From contig NZ_JAKZFR010000006.1 in NCBI RefSeq assembly GCF_022808935.1, positions 62,001 through 126,000 of the forward strand: a stretch of 64,000 bases of DNA, in the 5' to 3' direction. How positions within the stretch are numbered: the stretch's first letter is position 1; each line of letters begins with the position of its first letter. The notes beneath the pieces were generated by a model. That model was not told where the DNA came from. It searched no databases and saw only the letters and a list, made by a program, of their open reading frames with translations. This document shows, piece after piece, positions 35,159-42,803 of this stretch. Origin of the DNA: Geothrix sp. SG200. Its GTDB lineage: Bacteria > Acidobacteriota > Holophagae > Holophagales > Holophagaceae. The position numbers and the translations under genes were made by a program.

Positions 35159-36226
35159 ATGCCGAAACTCACGATCCAGGATCTCCAGCGCCTCCCGAAG
35201 ACGGATCTGCATGTCCATCTGGACGGCAGCCTCCGGACCACCACCATCCTCGAGTTGGCGGAGCAGCAGAAGGTGAAGCTGCCCGCGGACACGCCTGAAG
35301 GCCTGCGGCCTTTCGTCCAGGTGGGCGAGGAGTGCAAGTCCCTCGTCGAGTATCTCAAGGCCTTCGACGTCACCCTCTCGGTGATGCAGACCTATGAGAG
35401 CCTCGTGCGCACGGCCTTCGAGCTGGCGGAGGACGCGGCCAAGGAGAACGTCCGCTACATGGAGGTGCGCTACAGCCCCATCCTCCACCAGCAGAAGGGG
35501 CTCACGCTGCATGGCATCGTCCAGGCCGTGCTGGAGGGCCTGGCCCAGGCCGAACGGCAGTACAACATCAAGACCGGCGTCATCCTCTGCGGCATGCGCC
35601 ACATCTCGCCCGACATCTCGCTGCGCCTGGCGGACCTCACCGTGGCCTTCAAGAACAAGGGCGTGGTGGGCTTCGACCTGGCGGGCGCCGAGGAGAACTT
35701 CCCCGCCAAGCGCCACAAAGACGCGTTCGGCCGCGTGCTCCAGAACAACATCAACTGCACCCTGCACGCGGGCGAGGCCTACGGCCCGGAGAGCATCCAC
35801 CAGGCCATCCACCTCTGCGGCGCCCACCGCATCGGCCACGGCGTGCGGCTCATCGAGGACGGCGACCTGCTGAACTACGTGAACGACCACCGCATCCCGC
35901 TGGAGTGCTGCCCGTCGAGCAACGTGCAGACCAAGGCCGTGAAGAAGATGGCGGACCACCCCATCCGCCTGTTCTACGACCTGGGCCTGCGCGTCACCGT
36001 GAACACGGACAACCGCATGGTCACCAACACCACCGTGAGCCGCGAGTTCCAGGTCATCCACGAGGACCTGGGCTTCAGCCTTGAGGAGATCAAGGACCTG
36101 ATCATCATGGGCTTCAAGAGCGCCTTCCTGCCCTATGCCCTCAAGCGGGCCCTGCTGGCGGAGGTGGTCCACGAGCTGAAGGCCTTCAAGCCGGGCAGCC
36201 TGGAGAGCAAAAAGGAGCACCTGTAA
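35159..36226 (+). CDS. add: Adenosine deaminase
   Basis: 355 residues, normal family length. It would convert adenosine to inosine with a zinc ion in purine salvage. Ligand and catalytic motifs are intact: H18 and H20 in KTDLHVHLDGS, GFDLAGAE, TLHAGEAYGP (zinc His and catalytic Glu), HRIGHGVRL, and NTDNRMV (zinc Asp pair). Adenine deaminase and aminofutalosine deaminase are relatives, but the SLRxxTxxELA and GEAYGPESI segments fit adenosine deaminase best. Confidence 0.93.
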   Translation: MPKLTIQDLQRLPKTDLHVHLDGSLRTTTILELAEQQKVKLPADTPEGLRPFVQVGEECKSLVEYLKAFDVTLSVMQTYESLVRTAFELAEDAAKENVRYMEVRYSPILHQQKGLTLHGIVQAVLEGLAQAERQYNIKTGVILCGMRHISPDISLRLADLTVAFKNKGVVGFDLAGAEENFPAKRHKDAFGRVLQNNINCTLHAGEAYGPESIHQAIHLCGAHRIGHGVRLIEDGDLLNYVNDHRIPLECCPSSNVQTKAVKKMADHPIRLFYDLGLRVTVNTDNRMVTNTTVSREFQVIHEDLGFSLEEIKDLIIMGFKSAFLPYALKRALLAEVVHELKAFKPGSLESKKEHL

Positions 36227-36627
36227 GGCCCCGATGAGTCGGCGCGGTCTCGCGTATCGGCGAAGCCGATACCGAGAAGAAGACGTAGCTGTGAGGCCTC
36301 GATGGGTCGGCGCGGTCTCGCGTATCGGCAAAGCCGATACCGAGAAGAAGAAGCAGCAGCTGTAAGGCCTCGATGGGTCGGCGCGGTCTCGCGTATCGGC
36401 GAAGCCGATACCGAGAAGAAGACGTAGCTGTGAGGCCTCAATGGGTCGGCGTGGTCTCGCGTATCGGCAAAGCCGATACCGAGAAGAAGACGTAGCTGTG
36501 AGGCCTCAATGGGTCGGCGTGGTCTCGCGTATCGGCAAAGCCGATACCGAGAAGAAGACGTAGCTGTGAGGCCTCAATGGGTCGGCGCGGTCTCGCGTAT
36601 CGGCGAAGCCGATACCGAGAAGAAGAA
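36226..36627. repeat. Six tandem 68-bp repeats, each with a hairpin
   Basis: Unit starts are at 36226, 36294, 36365, 36433, 36501 and 36569, a period of 68 (71 once, from a 3-base insertion). Each unit begins AGGCCYC and contains GTATCGGC-(GAA or AAA)-GCCGATAC, a perfect 8-bp stem with a 3-base loop, extended by flanking TCTCG and CGAGA. The array fills the gap between add and the DHH gene. The period is not a multiple of three and no reading frame runs through it with a conserved product. Confidence 0.85.
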
Positions 36628-36663
36628 TGAGCTCTGATATCCTGACTACCGAGGTCAGGATTC

Positions 36664-37659
36664 ATGCTCGATCGCTTTGCCGACTTTCTCGATGGCCACG
36701 CCAAGGTCCTTCTCACCACCCACGAGAACCCGGACGGGGATGGCGTGGGGGCCGCGGTGGCCCTGGCGGGCCACCTGAAAGGGCAGGGCAAGGAGGCGCG
36801 CATCGTCGTGGCGCCCGTCCTGCCGGAGAACCTGCGGTTCCTGGATCCTGAGGGTTGGATCGAGGCCTACGATCCCGCGGGCGTCCACGCGGACCTCGCC
36901 GCCTGGCCGGACGCCTGGCTCCTCATCGATGCGTCCGAGCCCCACCGCATGGGGGCGCTCTTCGCCGCCTTCGAGGGCACGAAGGCCGAACGGGCCTGCC
37001 TGGACCATCACCTGAAGGACGCGCCCCACGGCTTCGACGATGAGTTCACGGATCCCACCGCCAGCGCCAGCACGGAGCTGGTCTACGACCTGGTGCGGCC
37101 CCGCATCGGCGGGGACCTGCCGCCGGTGATGGCCCAGGCCCTCTACGCGGGCATGGTGAGCGACACGGGCAACTTCCGCCATTCCAACACCACCCCCAAG
37201 ATCCACCAGGCGGCGGCCGACCTCATCGCCCAGGGCGTCCACCCGGCGCGCACCTACAACGCCCTCTACCAGACCGCCACGCCCGCCAAGCTCAAGCTCT
37301 TCGGCCGGGCCATGGGCGGGCTCCAGATGAGGGATGGCGGTCGTTTCGCCTACGTGGCCGTGACCAGGGCCGACCTGGCCGCCTGCGGCGCCACCCACGA
37401 GGACCTGGACGAGCTGGTGGAGGAACCGCGGAAGCTGAAGGGCGTCGAGGTGGCCGCCCTGTTCTCGGAGGCGGCGGACGGCCGGGCCAAGGTCAGCCTC
37501 CGCTCCCGCGAGAAGGTGGACGTGAACGCCGTCTGCCGCCTGTTCGGGGGCGGGGGCCACCGTCTCGCGTCCGGCGCCAAGGCCTCCTTGCCGCTGGAGG
37601 CCTTCATCACCCAGGTGGAGACGGCGGTGCTGGCCCAGATGGAACGCGATATGGTCTAG
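36664..37659 (+). CDS. nrnA: DHH family phosphoesterase (NrnA-like oligoribonuclease/pAp phosphatase)
   Basis: 331 residues. The DHH motifs are clear: HENPDGDGVGAAVAL (variant of DADG), LLIDASEPHRMG, CLDHHLKDAPHG (DHH) and SDTGNFRHSNT, followed by the C-terminal DHHA1 domain with GGGGHRLASG. The layout matches NrnA, which degrades 2-5-mer RNA and dephosphorylates 3'-phosphoadenosine 5'-phosphate using Mn. It begins 37 bases after the 68-bp repeat array. Confidence 0.88.
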   Translation: MLDRFADFLDGHAKVLLTTHENPDGDGVGAAVALAGHLKGQGKEARIVVAPVLPENLRFLDPEGWIEAYDPAGVHADLAAWPDAWLLIDASEPHRMGALFAAFEGTKAERACLDHHLKDAPHGFDDEFTDPTASASTELVYDLVRPRIGGDLPPVMAQALYAGMVSDTGNFRHSNTTPKIHQAAADLIAQGVHPARTYNALYQTATPAKLKLFGRAMGGLQMRDGGRFAYVAVTRADLAACGATHEDLDELVEEPRKLKGVEVAALFSEAADGRAKVSLRSREKVDVNAVCRLFGGGGHRLASGAKASLPLEAFITQVETAVLAQMERDMV

Positions 37660-37766
37660 TGCAGGACGGGCCGGGAACCGGTTGCCCCGAAAAGATCCAG
37701 GTCCCAGACTTCATTTTCCTCCCGGGCGGCATCCAATGGATCAGCCGCACTTTCTCCCGGACCCCC

Positions 37767-38426
37767 ATGTCGCCCAAAGAACCCAGCAGCGCCCCGAAAC
37801 TCGAACTGTTCTGCAAGCTCCAGGCGGAGAAGGTGCCCTTCATCGCCAAGGCCAACGTGCCGTCGATCTTCGGCAAGTTCACGGTCTACGGCTTCCTGGA
37901 GCACGCCACGGGCAAGGAGCACCTGGCCATCGTGGCAGGCGAGATCGATGCCCGCCGCCGCATTCCGGTGCGCATCCACTCCGAGTGCTGGACGGGCGAC
38001 GTGCTGGGCAGCCTCCGGTGCGACTGCCGCCAGCAGCTGGAGGAGGGTCTCCGCCACGTGGCCGAGCACGGCGGCATCGTCCTCTACCTCCGCCAGGAGG
38101 GCCGCGGCATCGGACTCCTGAACAAGCTCAAGGCCTACGCCCTCCAGGAGCAGGGGCTCGATACCGTGGAGGCCAACCACTCCTTGGGCTTCCCGGACGA
38201 TCTGCGCACCTACGACTGTGCCGTGGAGATGCTCAACTTCTTCGGCATCACCAAGGTCAAGCTGCTGACCAACAATCCCCGCAAGATCGGGGCTCTGGAA
38301 TCCGCCGGCATTGAGGTCGAGCGGGAGCGCCACCAGCTGGCCTCCAACCCCCACAACCTGCGCTACCTCAAGACCAAGGCCCGCAAGAGCGGGCACATGC
38401 TGGATTTCGAGGAAGAGGCGCTGTAG
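37767..38426 (+). CDS. ribA: GTP cyclohydrolase II
   Basis: 219 residues. It catalyses the first step of riboflavin synthesis from GTP. The zinc Cys motif is CWTGDVLGSLRCDC, followed by LYLRQEGRGIGLLNKLKAYALQEQG (catalytic Arg and phosphate loop), VEANHSLGFPDD and KLLTNNPRK, all diagnostic. It is the stand-alone form without RibB. ATG 37767 aligns with family starts but has no clear ribosome site. An upstream GTG at 37659 that overlaps the nrnA stop would add 36 residues. No FMN riboswitch is seen. Confidence 0.92.
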   Translation: MSPKEPSSAPKLELFCKLQAEKVPFIAKANVPSIFGKFTVYGFLEHATGKEHLAIVAGEIDARRRIPVRIHSECWTGDVLGSLRCDCRQQLEEGLRHVAEHGGIVLYLRQEGRGIGLLNKLKAYALQEQGLDTVEANHSLGFPDDLRTYDCAVEMLNFFGITKVKLLTNNPRKIGALESAGIEVERERHQLASNPHNLRYLKTKARKSGHMLDFEEEAL

Positions 38427-38519
38427 GAGCTGTCAGCTGTCGGCTGTCGGCTCTCAGCTTTCAGCTCAAGGGGGGCACGGCATTTTTTTACTGACAGCCG
38501 ACAGCTGAGAGCTGATAGC
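38427..38519. repeat. Inverted and direct AGCTGTC-type repeat between ribA and the DUF2721 gene
   Basis: CAGCTGTCGGCTGTC (38434-38448) pairs perfectly with GACAGCCGACAGCTG (38493-38507). The left arm also repeats GTCGGCT in tandem. Between the arms is a T7 run (38483-38489). It could terminate ribA or be a remnant of a short repeated element. Confidence 0.6.
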
Positions 38520-38528
38520 AATAAAGCC

Positions 38529-38981
38529 ATGCCCGCCCCCGCGCCCCCCGTTTCCGCCCAGACCATCACTGACATCTCCCACGTCATCCAGCTGTCGGTG
38601 GCGCCGGTCTTCCTGCTCACTTCCATCGGGACGATCCTCGGCGTGCTGTCCACCCGGCTGGCGCGCATTGTGGACCGGGCCCGGGCGCTGAAGGACCTCC
38701 TGGAGGAGGTACCGGAACGTCGGCACTCCGCCATCCACGACGAGATGCAGACGTTGGCCCGGCGGCGGCGCTTCATCAACTTCGCCATCACCTCCGGCAC
38801 CACCGCGGCACTGCTGGTCTGCGTCAGCATCGCCACCGTGTTCCTGGGGGCCGTGCTGAAGGCCAGCGTGGCGGTGCCCGTGGCCCTGCTCTTCATCCTG
38901 GCCATGGCGGCCTTCGTGGCGGCCCTGGTGTTCTTCCTGCGGGAGATCCTGCTGGCAGTGCGGAGCCTGCACCTGGCCTGA
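38529..38981 (+). CDS. DUF2721 membrane protein
   Basis: 150 residues. Three hydrophobic segments (IQLSVAPVFLLTSIGTILGVLS, FAITSGTTAALLVCVSIATVFLG, VAVPVALLFILAMAAFVAALVFF). The central RLARIVDRARALKDLLEEVPE plus the first helix are typical of DUF2721 (COG2814-unrelated small membrane proteins of unknown function). No partner gene is evident. Confidence 0.8.
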   Translation: MPAPAPPVSAQTITDISHVIQLSVAPVFLLTSIGTILGVLSTRLARIVDRARALKDLLEEVPERRHSAIHDEMQTLARRRRFINFAITSGTTAALLVCVSIATVFLGAVLKASVAVPVALLFILAMAAFVAALVFFLREILLAVRSLHLA

Positions 38982-39036
38982 TTCGCTGACCTTTCCCCGG
39001 CTCCCGGATGCCACAATGCCCCGCAGGAGGGCACCC

Positions 39037-39828
39037 ATGGGGCAGGAACTGGAAGGCAAGGTGGCGCTCGTGACGGCGGCCAGCAGGGGCCTGGGCCGGG
39101 CCTCGGCCGAGGCCCTGGCGCGGGCTGGCTGCGACCTGGCCATCTGCGGTCGGGATCAGGCAGCCGTGGAGAAGGCGGCGGAGGAGATCCGTCGGGCCAC
39201 CGGGCGCGCGGTGTTGCCGGTGGTGGCGGACCTGGGTCGCGCCGAGGACATCCAGCGGCTGGTGGAGGCCACCCTGGCCGCCTACGCCCACGTGGACGTG
39301 CTGGTCTCCAACACAGGTGGACCGCAGCCGGGGCCTTTCATGGCCTTCGACGACGCCGCCTGGCAGGGGGCCTTCGACAGCCTGCTCATGCCCGCCGTGC
39401 GCCTGGCGCGGGCGGTCGTGCCTGGCATGAAGGAACGGAGCTGGGGCCGCATCCTCTTCGTCACCTCCAGCGCGGTCAAGCAGCCCATTCCCGCGCTGGT
39501 GCTCTCCAACTCGCTGCGGGCCGCGGTGACGGCCATGGCCAAGACCCTCGCCGGGCAGGTGGCGAAGGATGGCATCACTGTGAACTGCGTGGCTCCGGGG
39601 CGCATCTTCACGGACCGGGTCCGTTTCCTCGACGGCGAAGCCGCGAAGGCCAGCGGGCAGACCATGGAGGACATCCGGGCGGAGCAGGGCGCCCGCATCC
39701 CTGTGGGACGCTACGGCGAGCCGAGGGAATTCGGCGAGGCCGTGGCCTTCCTGGCGGGACCCGGGGCCTCCTACATCACCGGCAGCACCCTGGCCGTGGA
39801 TGGCGGGGCGATCTCCTCGCTGCTGTAG
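39037..39828 (+). CDS. SDR family oxidoreductase lacking the YxxxK motif
   Basis: 263 residues. Cofactor loop TAASRGLGRASAEAL, the NTG (SNTGGP) motif and VTSSAVKQP catalytic Ser region are present. The Tyr-x-x-x-Lys positions are replaced by LSNSLRAAV, as happens in a subgroup annotated as 3-oxoacyl-ACP reductase-like. The C-terminus (YITGSTLAVDGG) is normal. A dehydrogenase role is therefore uncertain. AGGAGG lies 6 bases before ATG 39037, which is preferred over the upstream ATG at 39016. Confidence 0.85.
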   Translation: MGQELEGKVALVTAASRGLGRASAEALARAGCDLAICGRDQAAVEKAAEEIRRATGRAVLPVVADLGRAEDIQRLVEATLAAYAHVDVLVSNTGGPQPGPFMAFDDAAWQGAFDSLLMPAVRLARAVVPGMKERSWGRILFVTSSAVKQPIPALVLSNSLRAAVTAMAKTLAGQVAKDGITVNCVAPGRIFTDRVRFLDGEAAKASGQTMEDIRAEQGARIPVGRYGEPREFGEAVAFLAGPGASYITGSTLAVDGGAISSLL

Positions 39829-39835
39829 AGCGGGC

Positions 39836-40822
39836 CTACAGGCTCTTGATCGCCGCGATCTCCTGCGGGTTCAGGAAGCGCCAGGCGCCGGGCTTCAGCA
39901 GCGGGTCCGCCAGGGGACCGAACTGCACCCGGCGCAGCTTGCTCACGGGATGGCCCACGGCGGCGAACATGCGGCGGATCTGCTGGTTCTTGCCCTCGGT
40001 GAGGGTCACCTTCAGCCAGGGGTTGTCCCCCTTCTCGGCGATCTCGATGTGACAGGGCTTCAGGCGGCGCCCGCTGAGCAGGAAGCCGGCCTCGAATTCC
40101 TTCAGCAGCTCGGGCTTCGGGGTGCGGTGGACCTTGACCAGATAGACCTTGGGGATCTCGTGCTCGGGGCCCATGAGCACCTGGGCGAGGGCGCCATCGT
40201 TGGTCATGAGCAGCAGGCCCTCGGAGTTGAAGTCCAGGCGGCCCACCGGGTAGAGGCGGCCCGGCACGCCCTTGAGGAGCGCCATCACCGTGGGCCGGCC
40301 CTGGTCGTCCTTCACAGTGGTGACGTAGCCCTTGGGCTTGTTCATGAGGATGTAGACCGGGGCCTCCTTGTGGATGGGGATGAGGTCCACGGTGATCTCG
40401 TCCCGGCGCGGATCGGCGCGGGCGCCCAGCTCAGCGACGGTCTTCCCGTTCACCTGCACGCGGCCGTCGAGGATGATCTGCTCGCAGGCCCGGCGGCTGT
40501 CGATGCCGGCGGCGGCGAGGATCTTCTGGAGCCGCTCCTGGCCGGCCTGCGGAGGGCGGCGTGAAGCGCCGCCGGCGCGGGGCGCCACGGCCTTGCGCGG
40601 GGCCTGCTTGGCCGCGGGCCGGGATTTGTCGTTGGCCGGCCTGCGCGTGGGAGCGCCGGAAGCGGAACGGCCGGCAGGGCCCGAGGCGGACCGAACGGTC
40701 GACGAAGACCGGCTGGGACCTGCGGCCGGCCGGGCTGGCGCTGAGGGCCGGGCTGGCCGGCCAGCGGCGGGCTTGCGGGTGGCGGGCGCGGTGCGGGGCC
40801 CCTTCGGGGCGGGCTTTCTCAT
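39836..40822 (-). CDS. rluB: RluB/RsuA family pseudouridine synthase
   Basis: 328 residues. Residues 1-93 are a Pro/Ala/Arg/Ser low-complexity basic extension. Then an S4 RNA-binding domain (ERLQKILAAAGIDSRRACEQII, VQVNGKT) and the catalytic domain with GRLDFNSEGLLLMTNDG, whose Asp is the nucleophile, and GKNQQIRRMFAAVGHPV. The RluB branch modifies 23S rRNA (U2605); RsuA on 16S is the alternative. It is convergent with the SDR gene, which ends 7 bases before this stop. GGAG lies 5 bases before the ATG. Confidence 0.88.
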   Translation of the reverse strand: MRKPAPKGPRTAPATRKPAAGRPARPSAPARPAAGPSRSSSTVRSASGPAGRSASGAPTRRPANDKSRPAAKQAPRKAVAPRAGGASRRPPQAGQERLQKILAAAGIDSRRACEQIILDGRVQVNGKTVAELGARADPRRDEITVDLIPIHKEAPVYILMNKPKGYVTTVKDDQGRPTVMALLKGVPGRLYPVGRLDFNSEGLLLMTNDGALAQVLMGPEHEIPKVYLVKVHRTPKPELLKEFEAGFLLSGRRLKPCHIEIAEKGDNPWLKVTLTEGKNQQIRRMFAAVGHPVSKLRRVQFGPLADPLLKPGAWRFLNPQEIAAIKSL

Positions 40823-40864
40823 GGCGGCTCCTTCGGCGTCTCCCGACGCGGAAGGCCCAGTCTA

Positions 40865-41899
40865 TCAGGCTTCCTCGCCGAACCAGGGATGGGCCCGGTA
40901 GTCCGCCAGCAGCTCCTCGGCCGCCACCTTCAGCACCACCGCCAGGGGCACCGCGAAGATGAGCCCCAGCACACCGAACCAGAAGCCAAAGGCCGTGAGG
41001 GCCAGCAGCACCTCCAGGGGATGCAGGCGGCTGGCGCGCCCCACCCAGACGGGCGTGAAGTAGAAGGCCTCGGCCTTCTGCACGGCGATGAACACGAGGG
41101 CCAGGGTCACGAGATGCCCCGTGCGCCCTCCGTCCAGGTAGGCCAGCACCAGGGCCGGCGGCAGGGCGGTCAGGTAGGGTGAGTAGGGCACGACGTTGGA
41201 CACGCCGGCCACCAGGCCCAGCAGCCAGGCGTAGGGCACGCCGAGCAGGGCGAAGGCGGTTCCCTGGAGGAGAGCCATGGCCGCGGCCACGGCGGCCTGG
41301 CCGCGGATGTAGCCGCCCAGGCGCTGGTGGATGGCTCCGGCCATACGGTCCATGCGCTCCCGGTGCCGCGGGGGCGCCAGGCCCCGGAGGTTGGCGACGA
41401 GCCGGGGACCCTCCAGCAGCAGGTAGTAGAGGATCAGGGGGACGAGGATGAGGGCCAGCAGGTCGAGGAAACACCCCAGGAGGCCGCCGCCCGTAGCGCG
41501 GAGGCCGCGGAGCAGCAGTCCCGGATCCAGGCCCTCCAGGCCGCGCTCCAGGCGGGCCTGCCAGGCCGGGTGGGCCTGGAACCAGGGCAGCAGCCTTGCC
41601 TCCAGGGCCTGTTTCCAGCCCGGCAGGGAGGTGGCGAGGCGCTCGCCCTGGTCCGCCAGCCAGGGCAACAGGATCATCAACAGGCCACCGACCACGACCA
41701 CGAAGCCGCTGAGCACCGCCACCACGCTCCAGGGTCGGCCCAGGCGCCCGGCCAGGCGGTCCACCAGGGGGCCCAGCAGGTAGGCCAGAACCATGGCGAA
41801 GAAGAAGGGGGCCAGGGCCCGCCGCAGCAGCCAGAGGGCCAGCAGGGCCGTTGCCGCGGCCAGGGCGAAGCGGAGGGGAATCCGGCCCCGGTCCGTCAT
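40865..41899 (-). CDS. AI-2E family transporter (PerM-like)
   Basis: 344 residues with about eight hydrophobic segments. The C-terminal region (GVSNVVPYSPYLTALPPALVLA, then VWVGRASRLHPLEVLLALTAFG, FGVLGLIFAVPLAVVLKVAAEE) is the conserved signature of the AI-2E/PerM family. Members export varied small solutes or act in Na+ efflux; true AI-2 transport is shown for few. ATG overlaps the pgsA stop as ATGA, so the two genes are translationally coupled. Confidence 0.88.
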   Translation of the reverse strand: MTDRGRIPLRFALAAATALLALWLLRRALAPFFFAMVLAYLLGPLVDRLAGRLGRPWSVVAVLSGFVVVVGGLLMILLPWLADQGERLATSLPGWKQALEARLLPWFQAHPAWQARLERGLEGLDPGLLLRGLRATGGGLLGCFLDLLALILVPLILYYLLLEGPRLVANLRGLAPPRHRERMDRMAGAIHQRLGGYIRGQAAVAAAMALLQGTAFALLGVPYAWLLGLVAGVSNVVPYSPYLTALPPALVLAYLDGGRTGHLVTLALVFIAVQKAEAFYFTPVWVGRASRLHPLEVLLALTAFGFWFGVLGLIFAVPLAVVLKVAAEELLADYRAHPWFGEEA

Positions 41900-42468
41900 C
41901 CCGCGGCGGCGGTCCGGGTGGCCCGCACGAAGTAGTGGATGCCCGAGGCCAGCACCAGGCCCGCCACCACCCAGTACATCTCCGGCAGAAAGGGGTCCAT
42001 CCAGGGCCGGTAGCCCAGGGCATTGAACAGCAGGCCCAGGGACACGGCCACGAGCTGGGCCGCCGTGCTCACCTTGCCCAGGAGGCTGGGGTGGAACTTG
42101 CTGTCACTGAGACGGTCCACGGAGGCGAAGGCGTAGAAGGAGATCACCAGGTCCCGCGTGATGGCCAGCATCGCCACCCACACGGGGATGGGCGCGGCCA
42201 TGCCCTGGGTGCGCCAGGCCAGAAGCACGAAGGCCGTGGTCATGAGCAGCTTGTCGGCGGCCGGATCCAGCACGGCGCCCAGGTCCGACCCCTGGTCGAA
42301 GACCCGGGCGATGAGCCCGTCCAGCAGGTCCGTGAGCCCCGCCGCCCCGAAGATGATGAAGGCCTGCCAGTGGTGTCCGTACCAGACCGCGATGGCGAAA
42401 AAGGGGATGGCCAGGATCCGCAGCAGGGTCAGTGCATTGGGCAGGGTCAGGGGGCTGGTCGTGGGCAT
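41896..42468 (-). CDS. pgsA: CDP-diacylglycerol-glycerol-3-phosphate 3-phosphatidyltransferase
   Basis: 190 residues with four or more membrane helices. The CDP-alcohol phosphatidyltransferase motif D-G-x2-A-R-x8-G-x3-D-x3-D is intact from residue 49 on (LLDGLIARVFDQGSDLGAVLDPAADK). It makes phosphatidylglycerophosphate for phosphatidylglycerol in the inner membrane. Small-headgroup relatives such as PssA are less likely because of its length and N-terminal LPNALTLLRI. Confidence 0.88.
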   Translation of the reverse strand: MPTTSPLTLPNALTLLRILAIPFFAIAVWYGHHWQAFIIFGAAGLTDLLDGLIARVFDQGSDLGAVLDPAADKLLMTTAFVLLAWRTQGMAAPIPVWVAMLAITRDLVISFYAFASVDRLSDSKFHPSLLGKVSTAAQLVAVSLGLLFNALGYRPWMDPFLPEMYWVVAGLVLASGIHYFVRATRTAAAG

Positions 42469-42498
42469 CGGATCCAGTTTAGACGGAGATCACATCCT

Positions 42499-42527
42499 TT
42501 GACTTAGACCTTGTAGCACCCTAATGG
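42499..42527 (+). promoter_or_regulatory. Promoter of the feo operon
   Basis: TTGACT (42499-42504) and TAATGG (42522-42527) with a 17-base spacer, ending 30 bases before feoA. A dyad AGAC-TATG-GTCT lies between it and the start and could be an operator. Confidence 0.5.
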
Positions 42528-42557
42528 GGAGTTAGACTATGGTCTGGAGTTGAGATT

Positions 42558-42803
42558 ATGACTCAGAATCTATCAATCCCGCTGAGCGACCTCCAACCGG
42601 GGGACCAGGGGGAGGTGATCCAGGTCAAGGCGCAGGGTCAGATCCGTCAGCGCCTGCTGGAGATGGGCTTCATCCGGGGCGCGCGCCTGAGGGTGGAGAA
42701 GCTGGCCCCCCTGGGCGATCCCATGGAACTCGTGATCAAGGGCTACCACCTGTCGCTGCGACGGGACGAGAGCGCCTGCATCCTCGTGCACCGGGTGGCC
42801 TGA
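42558..42803 (+). CDS. feoA: Ferrous iron transport protein A
   Basis: 81-residue SH3-like cytoplasmic accessory protein of the Feo system (LSDLQPGDQGEVIQVKAQGQ, RQRLLEMGFIRGARLRVEKLAPLGDPMEL), matching FeoA along its full length. It supports Fe2+ uptake by FeoB. Its stop overlaps the feoB ATG by one base (TGATG), so translation is coupled. Confidence 0.93.
   Translation: MTQNLSIPLSDLQPGDQGEVIQVKAQGQIRQRLLEMGFIRGARLRVEKLAPLGDPMELVIKGYHLSLRRDESACILVHRVA

Noticed and set aside
36226-36627. CRISPR array
   Set aside because: The 68-base units are directly adjacent with no spacers and each has its own hairpin; no cas genes are near.
36133-36803. Minus-strand ORFs across the 68-bp repeats
   Set aside because: The period is not a multiple of three, so the frames give changing low-complexity peptides; no ribosome sites.
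37659-37766. FMN riboswitch ahead of ribA
   Set aside because: The conserved FMN aptamer core could not be found in the gap.
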